A DNA stretch of 64,000 nt from Chimonanthus salicifolius (lineage: Eukaryota > Streptophyta > Magnoliopsida > Laurales > Calycanthaceae): NCBI GenBank assembly GCA_013350335.1, contig CM023540.1, positions 34,369,925 through 34,433,924 of the forward strand, given 5' to 3'. Under the pieces are notes generated by a model, which saw nothing but the letters and a program-made list of their open reading frames with translations, had not been told where the DNA came from and did not search any database. Position numbers and translations under genes: made by a program. Of the stretch, positions 26,409-39,500 are shown in pieces. Within the stretch, counting starts at the first letter, position 1. The number at the start of each line of letters is the position of its first letter.

Positions 26409-26619
26409 AATGAATTCACATGTTCAAACTTAATTTGTTTAAGTTTTCATATATGAGTGGAAGAAAATAAAATAGATAGTAGATGGTATTCAATGTTGAG
26501 AAATATGCATCCATGAGCCTAATTCACATGGACCCATCCGGATGGCTAAATATCCACTCCATTCCTTCAAATCAACAGAATTAAAGCAATTGTAAATGAC
26601 ATTAATTAAGCAACCATTT

Positions 26620-27290
26620 TTTTTTTTTTAATGGCGGGTAAGATTCATTCAAAAGAGTGGGGAAAGCCACAATATGCCCATAGCCCGGGTCAGGCCAAAA
26701 ACAGTCAAAATGACCGAAAAATGAGTCTAAAAGACAGATGTCCAAAACAAGCCCTACATACAAGACCAAATCAATGATATATGTCAACAGAAACTTGTGA
26801 GAAAATACCTGAACCTCCAAAAGTATAAGGTTTGGTAATAGACTGAGCATGGTTTTCCCCATTACAAGTAATCTTTGGGCAATCAGGGCCAAAAGCTTGA
26901 TGAGAGCCTTGATGGCATAAACATGGTCATGGAGGGACCAAAACTTAATAGTGGACTTGTTAATCAGAGAAGTCAAATCCTCACACAACAGCAAGTGATG
27001 AAGATGATGGCCAAATTAAAGGAGGATGAGCAAGATTTTATGAATGAAGATCAGAGTATGTCGATTTGAGTCTATGCTTGTAGCCTGAAGAAAATAGGCC
27101 CCAAGAATATCAGGAACATTGTCGAAATAAGGGGAACCCAACAAAAGGCTAGCAGAGGTCTCAATCCAAGTGATAAGAATGCGGTTTTGAAGAGGAGCCT
27201 CACTTCGTGATGGGTTAGGAGGCTTGGCTGGAATAGGAGTAGGAAGAGGTAAATCCAATAAGCCGATAAAGTACTTCTAAGGTTCAAAAG
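26620..27290 (-). mobile_element. Probable LINE 3'-end fragment
   Basis: A poly-T tract at 26620-26631 would be the poly-A tail of a minus-strand insert. Next to it the minus strand reads GYGHIVAFPTLLNESYPP, resembling the last codons and 3' region of plant L1s. The far end and target duplication were not found. Confidence 0.4.
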
Positions 27291-29289
27291 GTCCTCATTT
27301 GAACATAAGAAGAAAAGGCGATTTCTTATGTCATGAGAAATGTTTATGCAGATTTAACCAGAATTACTAAAAGAGTTCTTGAAAATTCTGACCTTTTTTT
27401 CAGCCCATTGTTTTTATTACTTAAATGTTAAATTTATAAAGTACACTAATTTTATTTTTAATTAAACGATATTTAAAAAAGACAAAATTACATTGAATGA
27501 TGTGTTAGATGAGGCATCGATATACAAAATATTTGAACTAAAATAAAATATAATTTTAGTGTTTTAGAAACAGAACACAAATCCCCTAAAGTGCCTTTTG
27601 TGAAGTATCTTCATGTGGAGCTCACATGAGCCCATGTGAATTGGGTAGTTGGAAAAAAGTCTCATCTTAAATGAGATTTTTTATAAAAAATGACTATGGC
27701 TGTCACGCCCCGACCCGATCGGTGGGCCCGGAACGCGACTGATTTTTTTTTTTTTTTTTGAAAGGATAAGTAAACTAAACCATAAGCATTCTTACTGGGT
27801 CGGATCAACAGTTAGGCCCAGCGGTTACACATCAGCCCGTTAAGTGGACTCAAACATGTACCATATGCCTGTTCCAAAGACAAAGCAATACATAACAATA
27901 TAACCATAACATCCACTCATAATATGACCAAACAGATACCAACATTGATTAATTAATCATAACATTGTCTCAAATGGCAACATAGCCGATTACAACATTT
28001 AAACATAAATTAAGTACCACATCCGGTACTTAATACAAAAACAACGGTTCTAAGAACCAACAAAAGATCAGGGCATTCCTCTCCGGGGGAATCCTAAAAC
28101 ACTGCCTTAGCTCAAACGCCCTAAGCCTGAAAGAGAGGGTCCTCCTCCTCGGGTTCATCGCCTGAAAGGTGAGTGGTGTGAGCTAACTAGCCCAGTGAAG
28201 GATAATTAACAATGCACATTAAGCAAAATAGTAAAACAGGTTAACAACAGTTCAATATCACATGCTTGATAACAGTAAGTATAATTTCAAATAAGATAAT
28301 AACATCATCAACTATCAATCACTGCTATTATCCACCGTAACGCCTGCCGACTACACTGAGACCAGTATTAAGTCCCGACACGGTCAAAATACATCATTGC
28401 AAGTACATCTCCGGCTCTTAAACTTAGCCGATACTGACACCCTCAAGTCAGCAACTGACGACAGCATGGTCCGCCCATGGTCCAGTAGATATAAACCATC
28501 TCTCATATGGCCGATATTAGTTCAATAGCCCAGGTACGTGGAAGCAGTCTTACATACACATACGATCAACATCGTAATACCATAATCATCACAGCACTCT
28601 TACCATAGTGCACCATGTATAGGCACATGAGTGGGTTTATCAAAACCGAAACCACTCATTGCTCAATATAACACATGTTTACAAAATCTTCAGAGTTAAG
28701 TTCCCTCACCGTGATCGTGTGGTTTCGCGGTCTCTGTTCAAACAACATACAAGTGCTCAATCAATATACATAACAAATACGTACATATACGTAGAATTTG
28801 GAAATCATGTATTTTCCCACAAAATATCCGGGTTTAATAGGAATGAGTCTCCTACTTGGTTTCTATCCCTTTTTAATCATCCACAAGATAATAATATAAT
28901 AAACATAAGGGGCTCAGTCCAAACTCATATTGTCTTCTGGGCATTGACCAGATTGACTTATTGAGTAAGGTCTAGATCCTCGGGTCACTTCTCGGTTGTC
29001 TTCTGGATAGGACCAGAGCTGACATTTTGAGTAGGCCTCGAGGTCACTTAGTACCCGACTATAGTGTCGTCCTGAAAGTGAATCACTCAGTTCCCGACTA
29101 GTGTCGGACTGAAAGCGTATACAATAGTATTTACACTATAAATAATAAGAGGAAAATGGGTTAGTACAATTTTAATTAACATGGGGTATAAATTATAACA
29201 AATAATTAAAACACATTTAATAATCAAGATTAAAACAGTAATCAAACAAAATTTTATCATTTTTCAAAACAGTGTTCCTCGGAACATCA

Positions 29290-29640
29290 CTTCGGAACTT
29301 GGGTACAGTGGCTTCGGATCATCCGAACCACTGAAAACTGAGTCACTAGGCCTCGGAACTTGAGGCCTGACTTCGGATCGTCCGAAGACTGGGTCTCGGA
29401 CCGTCCGAAGTCCATCCAAACAGGAAAAACAGAAGTCTCGTGGGTCTGCAAAGCTCGGAACGTCCGAAGACTGAGTTCGGACCTTTCGAAGGTGTTCGGA
29501 CCTTTCGAGCTGGCTCGGTCCTTCCGAAAAGGGGCCTGGCTCCCTCGGGCGGACTGAGCTTCGAGTTGAAGCTCGGAACGTCCGAGGGTCACTGCTCGGA
29601 CCGTCCGAAGATCGGCTCTCGGACCTTCCGAGAGTCGTCT
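29290..29640. repeat. Array of degenerate 12-16 bp palindromes (TCGGACCGTCCGA type) inside the solo LTR
   Basis: About ten copies of CGGA(A/C)CGTCCGAAG, CGGACCTTTCGAAG, CGGATCGTCCGAAG and variants occur in 350 bp, at irregular spacing. The window has nothing similar elsewhere. Confidence 0.8.
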
Positions 29641-30166
29641 TCTCCAACTGTCTGCAACAGCAGACAAGTTATGGCGGAAATACACTGAAATGCGATTCCA
29701 GAAAGGGAGGGCTTCCTGGATTCGATTTTCACATCCGTCTGGTTTGATGGACTCCTCTGGGAGTCCTCTTTCCATAGGGAGAGGTTTGGAGCTCAAAAGC
29801 TCACTGGGCCAACCGATCTTAAGGGTAAATCCTCACGGGTACATGAAACCCATGGTTTTTCCTTAGATTTTAAAACATGTTTTTCTCCATCAAAACAGGG
29901 TCAAAATCAGTTTTGTTTGATTCTAAATCGGTTAGAGTTTAAAAAGGAAAGCAATGGATACCTTGGTTTTGATTCCTGGTTTGAAATTTGGGTCTTTAGA
30001 AAATTTCCCACTAAGCTTACTGTTACTGAAAAACAAAAGCACAGCAGGTTTCTCGGTTAGCTTAAACAGGTATCGGTCTCGGTTGGAAATACAGAGAATA
30101 GAACAGAGAGGGAGAAGAGAAAATGCAATGGTTTGCTGGGAGTTTGAAACCGATCAAAGAGGCTTG

Positions 30167-30174
30167 AATTTATA
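30167..30174 (-). promoter_or_regulatory. Candidate TATA box of the solo LTR
   Basis: On the minus strand the sequence reads CCTATAAATTCAAGCC, about 0.88 kb from the LTR 5' end. A CT-rich stretch follows. It would make everything below about 30140 the R-U5 part of the LTR. Confidence 0.45.
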
Positions 30175-31057
30175 GGAAATTCAGCTCAGGAGAGACGCTG
30201 GAAAACCGCTGCAGCGATGGGACTGGACGATCGGATATCATCATTCGCCGGCCGGAAATTGCTGTTCGATGGGATGAGACGGAAAATCTCATGATGGCCG
30301 GAAATCCGGCTTGTCAGTGATTGCACGTTGCATGGCGTGCCCAGGAATTTCTCTGCCGATGCAGATCAGCCCTCTGGTGTTTTCAATTTTGCAGAAAGGT
30401 CCCATATTTGATAAGAAATCGATTTTAAAACTAAGAGTACTAATTTAAAATCTCAAAAACTTGATCCAACCTTACAGATGGGTTGGGTTTTGAAAACCTT
30501 GGTCACCATAAAAATTTCAGATTTTATCTCTCACTAAAAACCCTTGATTTAAAAAAAAATCATGTTTTACCCAAAATTACTTAATTAAACAAATGTAAAA
30601 GTAACTATTTTATAAACCTCATTTTCAAGTGAAATGAAATATCTAGATTATTCTTAAAATAGTCTATCATCACATACCATTTTCAAGATTTAGCTCTTTC
30701 CCGAAATTATTTAAAATAATTAAAAACTCTCTTTCGGGTTCCGATGGGTGATATTTAAATATTATTTTCTGGAAATTAAATCATTTCAAAATAATAAATG
30801 CAAATCCTTCATTAAGGAGAGTGTTATCTACTAATAATATTCACAGAAATCACACCATTTGTAAAAATATGCACAACAAGTGATAAATTACCAAAATACC
30901 CCTCCAGCTAAACGGGCTGGATCTCTGAGCTCACGAGCTCGGATTGGGTCTCGCTTGGGCTTTCCTCAAAGCCCTGACCGAAAACTTCCAGATTAACAGG
31001 TTAAACACGATTAACGAGGTAAAATACGCCTAATCCGGGGCAGGGTATTACAATGGC

Positions 31058-33525
31058 TGAACAAGTAAATCATTATTTTAAAATTTTCAAAAATTTAATT
31101 TTATCTAACAGTATAAACTTCATTAAATTAGACTAATACTCTATCAAACTAAAAATAGGATGTAATTAGATAATAATCATATTTTTTTTATTTTATACGT
31201 GGAAAACTGCAGGATACTCAGCGTAAAACTCCTATGAGTGATGCCACTACTTTTGAAGTAGACCAAAGTTAGACCATAGGAACTCAAACTCATAACCTCC
31301 CGCTTCTTAAGACGGGAGACAATAGTATAAGTGAGTGTAAAGTGAAAAGGGGTCTCACTGAACCTAAATCAATGGGATCTACAAAGGCATAAAGTCATCA
31401 TACCATGAAAAATTTACGAGTTGACTGAAAATTGTTATTTAGAAATATACCCATATTAATAATAGAAAACAAATGACACAACCCTGTTAGATTACAATTA
31501 TAACTAATCTGGATTAGATTTATTGTGCATCTCAAAATCAATGTCACGTATCAATTTTTCAAAATACAACTAAGAAAACCTGCAAATGATCCACATGGCT
31601 AATGGCAGAATTAAAATGTCAAATATCCTATTTTTTATTGAAACACGATTTTCAGAGCAAAAAATTAAAATTGCAGAAAAAAAATCAAAATAGTTAAAAA
31701 ATGAAGTAGTTTTCAAACTCACCATTTATTTTTTCATATTTATTAAAAGATGTTATTTTAAATGAAAATGTTTATTGACACATTTGAAAAAATTAAAATT
31801 TTTTGCCTAAAATGTTATTTCAAAGAAGTCACTTCTGTGCATTAAAAGGTTACGAGTTGATTTCCTTCTCTAATTTCTAATGGGAGACATACAAATAATA
31901 ATAAAAATGATAAAGGGCCACTTCTCAAAATATGTATAAAGTAAGATTCCATCGACTTATTCAGTGTATGCAGGATAGAGGAATTTTTACACACTACGAA
32001 AAACTAATAAGATGTGACGTCTGAACGCCTTTGAACCTCAAAAAATAAAAATAAAAAATCATAAAATATTCACCCACCCTTATCACCAATGCAACTATTT
32101 ATCATGGGAAATGGCATATGGCAAAAGGACTTCCATGTGACATTTTAAATTGGCCTGTTGGCATGTCTACTGGATACACTGGTCCATCAAATGAAACAGC
32201 ACCCTCTCCAAATTAATGAAATCAAAATTCAACATATAAAGTTTGTTGTCACCTTATCTATTTTAAAAGGGAAACTACAAAATATCTAGACAGGCTTTAT
32301 GCTAGAAGACAAGAGTTTCTTGTGGGCTCATTTCATAGTAAATCTAAATTATTAAAATTATTTTTTCTATTTTTAAATTTTGATCTAGCCTTCTATGGTG
32401 TTTATTTTATGTCGTTAGATTAATTATGATAAAATTATTTATCTAATATTTTATTTTTAATGTAAAAAATGATAAGAGCTAGGATGATTTAATGTGTACT
32501 AGCACTCCTCCCATGGGATATCTTATGTAATTCGATACGGATTTTACTGTAGCGATTCTTCCGATTTGAAGGGCAAAATGGACAATATAACAAAATCCCG
32601 TGTCGAATTATACAAAATACCTGTAGAAGGATCGCTACCTTTAATATGTCTAATTTTGACTAGTTATTAACTCTCATCATAACTTATCCATATATGTATA
32701 TTTTCTAATTATAATATGATAGAATAAACTTTACAGGTCGAACGTCCAGAAAATTATTGGACTTGAAAAATACATAACTATATTTAAACCACCTTTTAAC
32801 TTGGATGGAAGTACTTTGAATCATTATCAATCATTTTACAATCTACAATAGCAAAATGTATTGTTATGTTTAAAATAATTATTAAATATATGAAAAATTA
32901 GAATCTGCAAACATGGTTTTATATTATCAACAACAGAGAATGCTACTTTTAATAAAAAAAAGGAAAAGATATGAGATAAAAATGTAATAATTATTGGATA
33001 AGTCATAGTCTTAAAGTAAAACCGTTTATCAAAGATCAATTTGAATTTAATTAGGTTGAACTAAGTAGTTAATTTTGATTTTAAAGTATTAACTTTAAAT
33101 TACAATTATTTTCTCCAAAATTTTACATGAAAAATTAGAATCATATTGTAAACATGGTTTTATATTATCAATATCAGAGAACGATTATTTTTAAAATATC
33201 AATCTAAATTACAGATCCATTTTCTCAAATTTCATTTTCTAATGTTACTTATATTTAATTTTTTTATTTTCGAGTAATTGGAGCAGCTCTCATGGACTGA
33301 AGGACTTGACCTAGAGACTGAAGATCACGTTTCTTCCTCTCTGGCTCTCTGCAGTCGAAAGCTTCAAAGCTCTCCAAAGCTTCAAAGCTTTCCATGATGG
33401 CTTAAATTCTCCCAAAAATCAAAATTTAGTTTTTTTTTTTGCCCTTTTAATTCTATTCCTCCTATTCTGCAAAACACTATATTCACGAGTTTCTACCCAG
33501 CATTGCATTTCATTACTTCGGAGAA
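31058..33525. other. Intergenic, upstream of the 16-exon gene
   Basis: AT-rich with one possible SINE (31845-32052). At 33361-33395 the phrase caaagcttcaaagct is repeated just before the 5' leader. No gene was recognised. Confidence 0.5.
31845..32052 (+). mobile_element. Possible decayed SINE
   Basis: The 3' half (gggccacttctcaaaatatg, tgtatgcaggatagag, gacgtctgaacgcctttga then A-rich) parallels the SINE at 3705-3921. The tRNA-like head is not recognisable. Confidence 0.4.
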
Positions 33526-36500
33526 ATGAAATCCCTCTCTTTCCTCTCTCTCTTATTTTTATTCTTTCTCCCGAATTCGGAATCCGCGCCTCAAGCATTC
33601 CGGAGAGATCCAGGCCATCCGCAGTGGCACCACAGCGCCTTCCAAGACGTCCGAGACAGCGTCCGTTCTGATGTCCGGCAAATGCTCCATTCCCGCGCCG
33701 AGGTATTTATTTATTTTAATTTTTTTCCTTACTTCAAATTTCAATTCACAGCGATCGAATTTCCGATCAGGCGTGTCACATACCTCAAGATTCGAAGAAA
33801 CTCAGTGTGCAATTCAATATGTTTTTAACTTAAAAAAATCAACTCTTTCTCACCTGGTATTCCCGAGCTCGCCTAGGAAAGAGGGCCCATCACTTGAGGT
33901 GTTGATGGGTCGGTTTCAAAAGCTCTATGTTTAAGTATGCAGCCTAGAAAAAAATAGTTTGATTGGATTAATCAACTCATATTTTTAAGCTCTCCAAATT
34001 ATGTCATTTTAAGTTATTTTTCAATCTCCAAACCATGTGGAATTAAGTATAGTTTGGTTGATCTCCTTAAGGTGATTTTTGTTTGGCCTTGTACCGAAGG
34101 AAAGACTCTTTCGACTTACTCATCACCACCCAGATGGTCGACCCCAATTCCAGGTGTATATGCTAAATTTTTTCTTCCTAAAAATCTCAATTAATATCTA
34201 TCGAATTTCATATCAGGTGTGTGAGACATCCTCTAGATTCAAAGTTATTCAGTGTCAAATTCTACAACTTCTTTCTTTCAACTCAATGATTACCCGGTAA
34301 TACCGTGCGTGCCATAGGTGGGGCCCCACCATTTGGGATGCTGACGGGTCTATTTGAAAGGTTTATGTCTGAGTAGTGGTCTCACAAAATAAAATAGCAT
34401 GATTGAATTAATCAAGCCATGTTTTTTAAGTTACTCTAATTTGGTAATTGTGAATTGTTTTTTTAATCTCTAAACTTTATATGAGATTTAAAAGCATGGC
34501 TTGATTAATTCAATTAAGATGTTTTTTGGTGGTTTACTTTGAGTGAGAGACCTTTTCAACAGACTGACCTGGCAGCCTTAATGGTAGGCCCAACTCCCTT
34601 AGCATATTGGTGATCATTCTCCCCCTCTCTTTTAATTACTGTCAGAATGGTCCATGTTATCAGCGGCCACTTCGCAGTACATATTTGATTTAGGGAATTC
34701 CTAGGTACTTTCCTCTCAGCCTTTTTTTGCCAAATTGTAAAATTGTGATTTGAAAACTCTGAGTAGAAATCATTCTGATTTACCTGTCATCTTCAAAAAA
34801 GAGACAACAAGAAAGAAGACCACTTCTAAGATATCCATGTTAAGATGGATGTCTGAAATAATCAGGGCAAAATGGAGATTGATTACATAAGAGAAAAGTC
34901 TGCAGTTGGCTTTAATCAAAGTGCAAATCAAGGTATGCTGTTTGAGATGGTTTGTGCAGACAAAGATTGGAAACTTCAAGTCTCCAACTACTGATCAAAG
35001 AACTGAGAAGTTACATAGGGTGGTCAATGGAGACTTTGGATGTAGTACTGAAGAATGAAAAGTTTGTAGTGACCAGAGATATGACCTTTAAGTAGGTTTT
35101 AGTAGAAATAGAACTGGCAAAGCCAACCCCAAATGGATGGGATAGAGCTTCAAAGATGATGACTGTGATGGTTTTCCTTTTTAGCATTTAATTTTGATGC
35201 TTTGTGTTTTTGTATTTAATTGGGAATAAACGGAGAGTTGCTCTTGAACTTCTGATGATGTGCATTCATTGGTTGCAGGTCCCTTTTCAGGTTCCACTTG
35301 AAGTGAACATTGTCCTTATTGGTTTCAATGGTGATGGTGGATATAGGTATACATTGGATCCACACAAACTAGAAGAGTTCATGAAAAGCAGCTTTCCATC
35401 GCATCGACCTGCATGCGTGGAGACAGGCGAGCTGATTGATATTGAACATCACATAATCTATAATGCATTTCCTGTAAGACTTCGGAAAACCACTATGATG
35501 CAGTATTAATCACTTCAGTCATCTTGATTACCTTAGAAGAGTTTATGTTTCTCTATTTTGTAGTTTAGTTCTGTTGGATATCACAAAATACAAACTATAC
35601 ACATGCTTTGGACTTGATGATGAAAATTGTCATAAATTCTAAATGGGATCAGAGCTCCTCTTTTCTGGTTCATATTTTTTTTTTAGGTCCGGTGGTGTCC
35701 AGGCGTCACACCCAATCTTTTCTGGTTTATATTGGAACTTGCATATTACTATTGACAAACCTTTTGAGTGGAAAAAATGGTCAAATCAGCAAGGCAGACA
35801 TTTTGGAATTGTTGAGCTTCCAAGACTTGGTACTGATACCCACCAAAGCGAGTGGTCAAGTTGAGTTCTGGTGGCTTAGACTTCTTGGTTCTTGGGTCTC
35901 GTTTAAGCTTTTCATCCTTGTTCACTTGCCTTGGATTTTGCAGAAAGTTCATGCTTCTTTTAAAGAAGCTAAAAGAAATTGCTTAGTTCATTTCTGGTCC
36001 CCACAATTGCAAGGACAAACATGACGAAGAACTCCATTCTTGTTAAAGGCTGCAAAAGAGTCAGGATTGAACATCAACAATTAAAAAGGATTAGATATTG
36101 AAAATAAAGGGACTAAAAGCCATTTTACTGTGGCATTTCTTAATACTTGTACTGTTCTATTGATTTGAATATTGTTGTTTCTTCTGAATCCTTAAGATCA
36201 TGCTATCAGATTTTGATGACAACCACCAACCTGAGATACTGATACTCTAATCTGTCACTGCTGTATTTAATACCTTTATCATTTATACTGATCTTGTCTG
36301 GGCTAGCCATTTTTTTTTTTATGTGCGGATAACACTTTCTTTTTGTTTTAGCAGTATTCTACTGGTAGAATTTCCCAAACCATAGAAGATTTCCTCCATC
36401 CCATAAACTATAAAGAGAGGGCAAAGTTCAACCTTATTTAGATTAAAAAATTGTAAGAAACTTTGCTATGACTTAAAAAACTATGGTTGACTGATCTTGC

Positions 36501-39500
36501 AGTCTGTTACTTTTACCAAAACTGTAGGCGTATTCTGCACCTTATCTACTCTGATCCCTTGAGCTTGAACTTTTTTATGTGCTTAATGGTATACATATCA
36601 AATTTGATCTGTTTAGGTTAAAAGTTTCCTGAATCAATCCTTTATAACAAATGAAATATTTTTGGAGCAAGGTGGTGAACTTGTAAAGGGTATTGCATTC
36701 ATTTCTTATCATTGTACTGGTCTCCTTACTCTGCTTTCTTACAGAGTTTTTTTTTTTTGTTTGCCTACTGCTCCTAAAATATAGGCAGGACAACCGGAAA
36801 TAATAGCCTTGGAGAAGGCAGTGAAGGAAGCTTTGGTTCCTGCTGGGACTGCCAGAGAGGTAACCACCATGTGGCCTGTTCTTCAATTCATTTCTTCATT
36901 TCTTAACTCTACTATCTGTGTGTTTATTTGTGTATGTGTGCATGTTCTATGAACATCATTTAAACAATTTAATTACAACTATCTTTCAACTGCCAGAGTG
37001 AATATGGAAGGGAGGTCCCTTTGTTTGAGGTTGATGCTGCAGCTGTGGAACCAGTATTTCAGAGTTTGTATTCATTCATTTTTGAAGTAGAACATGGTGG
37101 ATATTCTCCAAGAGAGATTGACTAGGGCTTCACCAAGCGTAATATTCGTTGTCAATTTTGATAAGGTGCATTTTAAAATCTTCAATTCTCAACAATAGCT
37201 CATTGTGTTTATCATCAAAGTCAAAAGAATTTAATGTATTTAAATTTTAACAAAGTATTAGCCCTTTTTGTGTGAAAATGCACAGAATGGTTTTCTAGAA
37301 ATCATTTTGTTTGTTCTTTTCACTGTTAAGTAGATTACCATGATTGTAATTGTTTGATTTTCTGCTACTGCTGGATTACTTGCAGGTCAGATTAGATCCA
37401 AGGAACAAAGAGATTGATCTTGACAGTTTAATGTATGGAAGAATCAATCCTCTTTCTTCTGATGAACTAAAGAGTCAAGAGGGAGACTACATCTACCACT
37501 ATCGCTACAATGGAGGTGGAGCGTCTCAAGTTTGGTTGGGCTCTGGAAGGTAATTTCCAATAGTACCTCCAAAAAGGTAGTTTTTGATGAGTTCTAGTGT
37601 GGCTGATTTTACTGTTTTACCAGTACTCAAATGCAATGCCCCTCTGTGATACGTTCTACCAACTTGAAAGTTCTACCAATTCAAAGTTTATTGCCTGTCA
37701 TTAGGAGGCAATGAACCTGACCTGATGTCAGCTTTGGTGTGAGAGTTTTCAGTAAAGAATTTGAGTCATTTGAGTACCAAGTCAATTTTGATCTCAATTC
37801 TCACATTGTATTGATCACTTAACCTCAGTGGGATGACAATTTTACCAGTTCCTCGTAATATTTATGTTTATGGTTTACCGTTTGCATTTGACCCTCTTAA
37901 ATATTTTGACTTGTCTCCACTTAATATTATCCATTAGAACTAGTGAAGCATCAAAACTAGAGTGAACAAGTAGTAGAGGAGGAGATAGCATAGACTTTAC
38001 TTGAGAATAATTGATTTCTAATTCTGGAGGTTCACTTTGGGTAGGTTTGCAACAAGATTTCTTTGCTTTGCCATTTTTGTGCTCAGCCTATTCAGTCATC
38101 GGTCTGATATTCAGGTCTGGATGCAGCTCGTGGGCCTAAAATAGGATTGGTCTCTCAGATTACCTTTTTTTTTTTTTGAATGGCAGATTACCAAAATATA
38201 ACTCAGTTGTTTAATATAAGTTGGATTGCGCAATCCGCTTGAGCTTCAATCCAGTCATAACTTAGGCCCACATCTTTTTCCCATCAAACTATGAAATCAG
38301 GCCCAAACTTCATCTGTGGTTACCCAACGCCACTCCAATCTAGCCCAAAGTGGCTGGGACCAGCTCAGGTCTGGTCCACTTGACCTGATTTCACATCTTA
38401 ATTGCAGCCCTAGGTCTTGTTCTTTCTTGTCCAACTTCAATCCAAAGATCTTTCCTTTGGTTTCCTTGATGGGCTGAGATATGGCCAATGCCCCAAGAAT
38501 ATTTCTAGTGGCTTGAATGAATTATTGGAGTAGCGTCTCCAGTTGTCTAGCAAGATCCAGCAGTTAAGTTTGTTCTCAAGTCAGGATCTCAGTTGACATG
38601 GTCTGTAAGGTGTTACAATGAACTCATAGGAATTACTGAAGGACTAGATTATTTTTTTGGACCAATTTCAGTTAGTAAATAATTTTTTTGGAATAGAATT
38701 TGTGTTCATAAATAATAATGACTATATCAAGCCCAAGGTAGACATTAAGGATGAGAATGGCTCAACTTATGGGTGTAGTAGCGTCGTGGTTTTTGTCGAG
38801 GCTAAGCCCTAGAAGGAAGATGGCTTGGTATATGGTTCTCGACGCAATTTTTTGGACCATTTGGAAAGAAAGAAATGCTAGAATATTTGAAAGGAAATCC
38901 ATTGAAGTTAATGATCTCTTCCAAAGAGCTAATGGAGGTTGAGCATGTGGTTGTTATCGGGGAAGGAATTCAAAGGGCTTAGACCTTCTGATTTCTTGGT
39001 ATCTTGGGATGGGTGTTTAAGTGGTGGAACTATGAGAAGCAGACCCATAGTCTCTTGGTGCCCACCTCAACAAAAGACCATGAAATTCAATGTTGATGGG
39101 CATTGATGGGTAAACCAGGTCCACCATGGATAGGTGGGGTTCTTAGAAATCATAGCGGTGTCTCTTTGTTGGTTTTCACGGAGTCAGTAGGAGTGAAGGA
39201 TTCAAATGAGGCGAAACTCCTTAGCATTAGGAGGGCTTTGACCCTATGGAGATTCGTCGGACATGGTTCATTAGTAATTGAAGGGGATTCGACAAACGTG
39301 ATTAAGTAGGCCAAGGGTCTAAAACGACCTCCTTGGAGGATGGTCTCCATAGCAAGGGAAATCAGGGGCCTAGTGTAACAACCCGTCCCTTCAGTACAAT
39401 ATTATCTGCTTTGAGCCCCACGTGGGGCGGCCTGCACTGCTTTACATTGGGCCTGGCCCACAAGACCAGGCCCAAAAGGCCTTGTGCTAAGGAGAGGGGA

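Larger units (their letters stand above)
27701..31052 (-). mobile_element. Solo LTR of a Ty3/gypsy (Tekay-like) retrotransposon, 3352 bp
   Basis: The block begins TGTCACGCCCCGACCC and ends GGGTATTACA, so it has TG...CA ends. It is flanked on both sides by the 5 bp direct repeat ATGGC (27696-27700 and 31053-31057). There is no internal gag-pol, primer site or second LTR, so it is a solo LTR. The end GTCGGGGCGTGACA (read on the minus strand) is typical of chromoviral Tekay/Del LTRs in my recollection, and gives minus orientation. A minus-strand TATAAATT at 30174-30167 fits the LTR promoter. Confidence 0.85.

Noticed and set aside
26875..27069. 64-codon plus-strand frame in the LINE fragment
   Set aside because: It is the complementary-strand shadow of a probable LINE 3' region, with no independent support.
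29287..29796. Minus-strand open frame of 169 codons
   Set aside because: It lies wholly inside the solo LTR. Its Ser/Arg-rich product follows from the repeated TCGGACC words; no domain.
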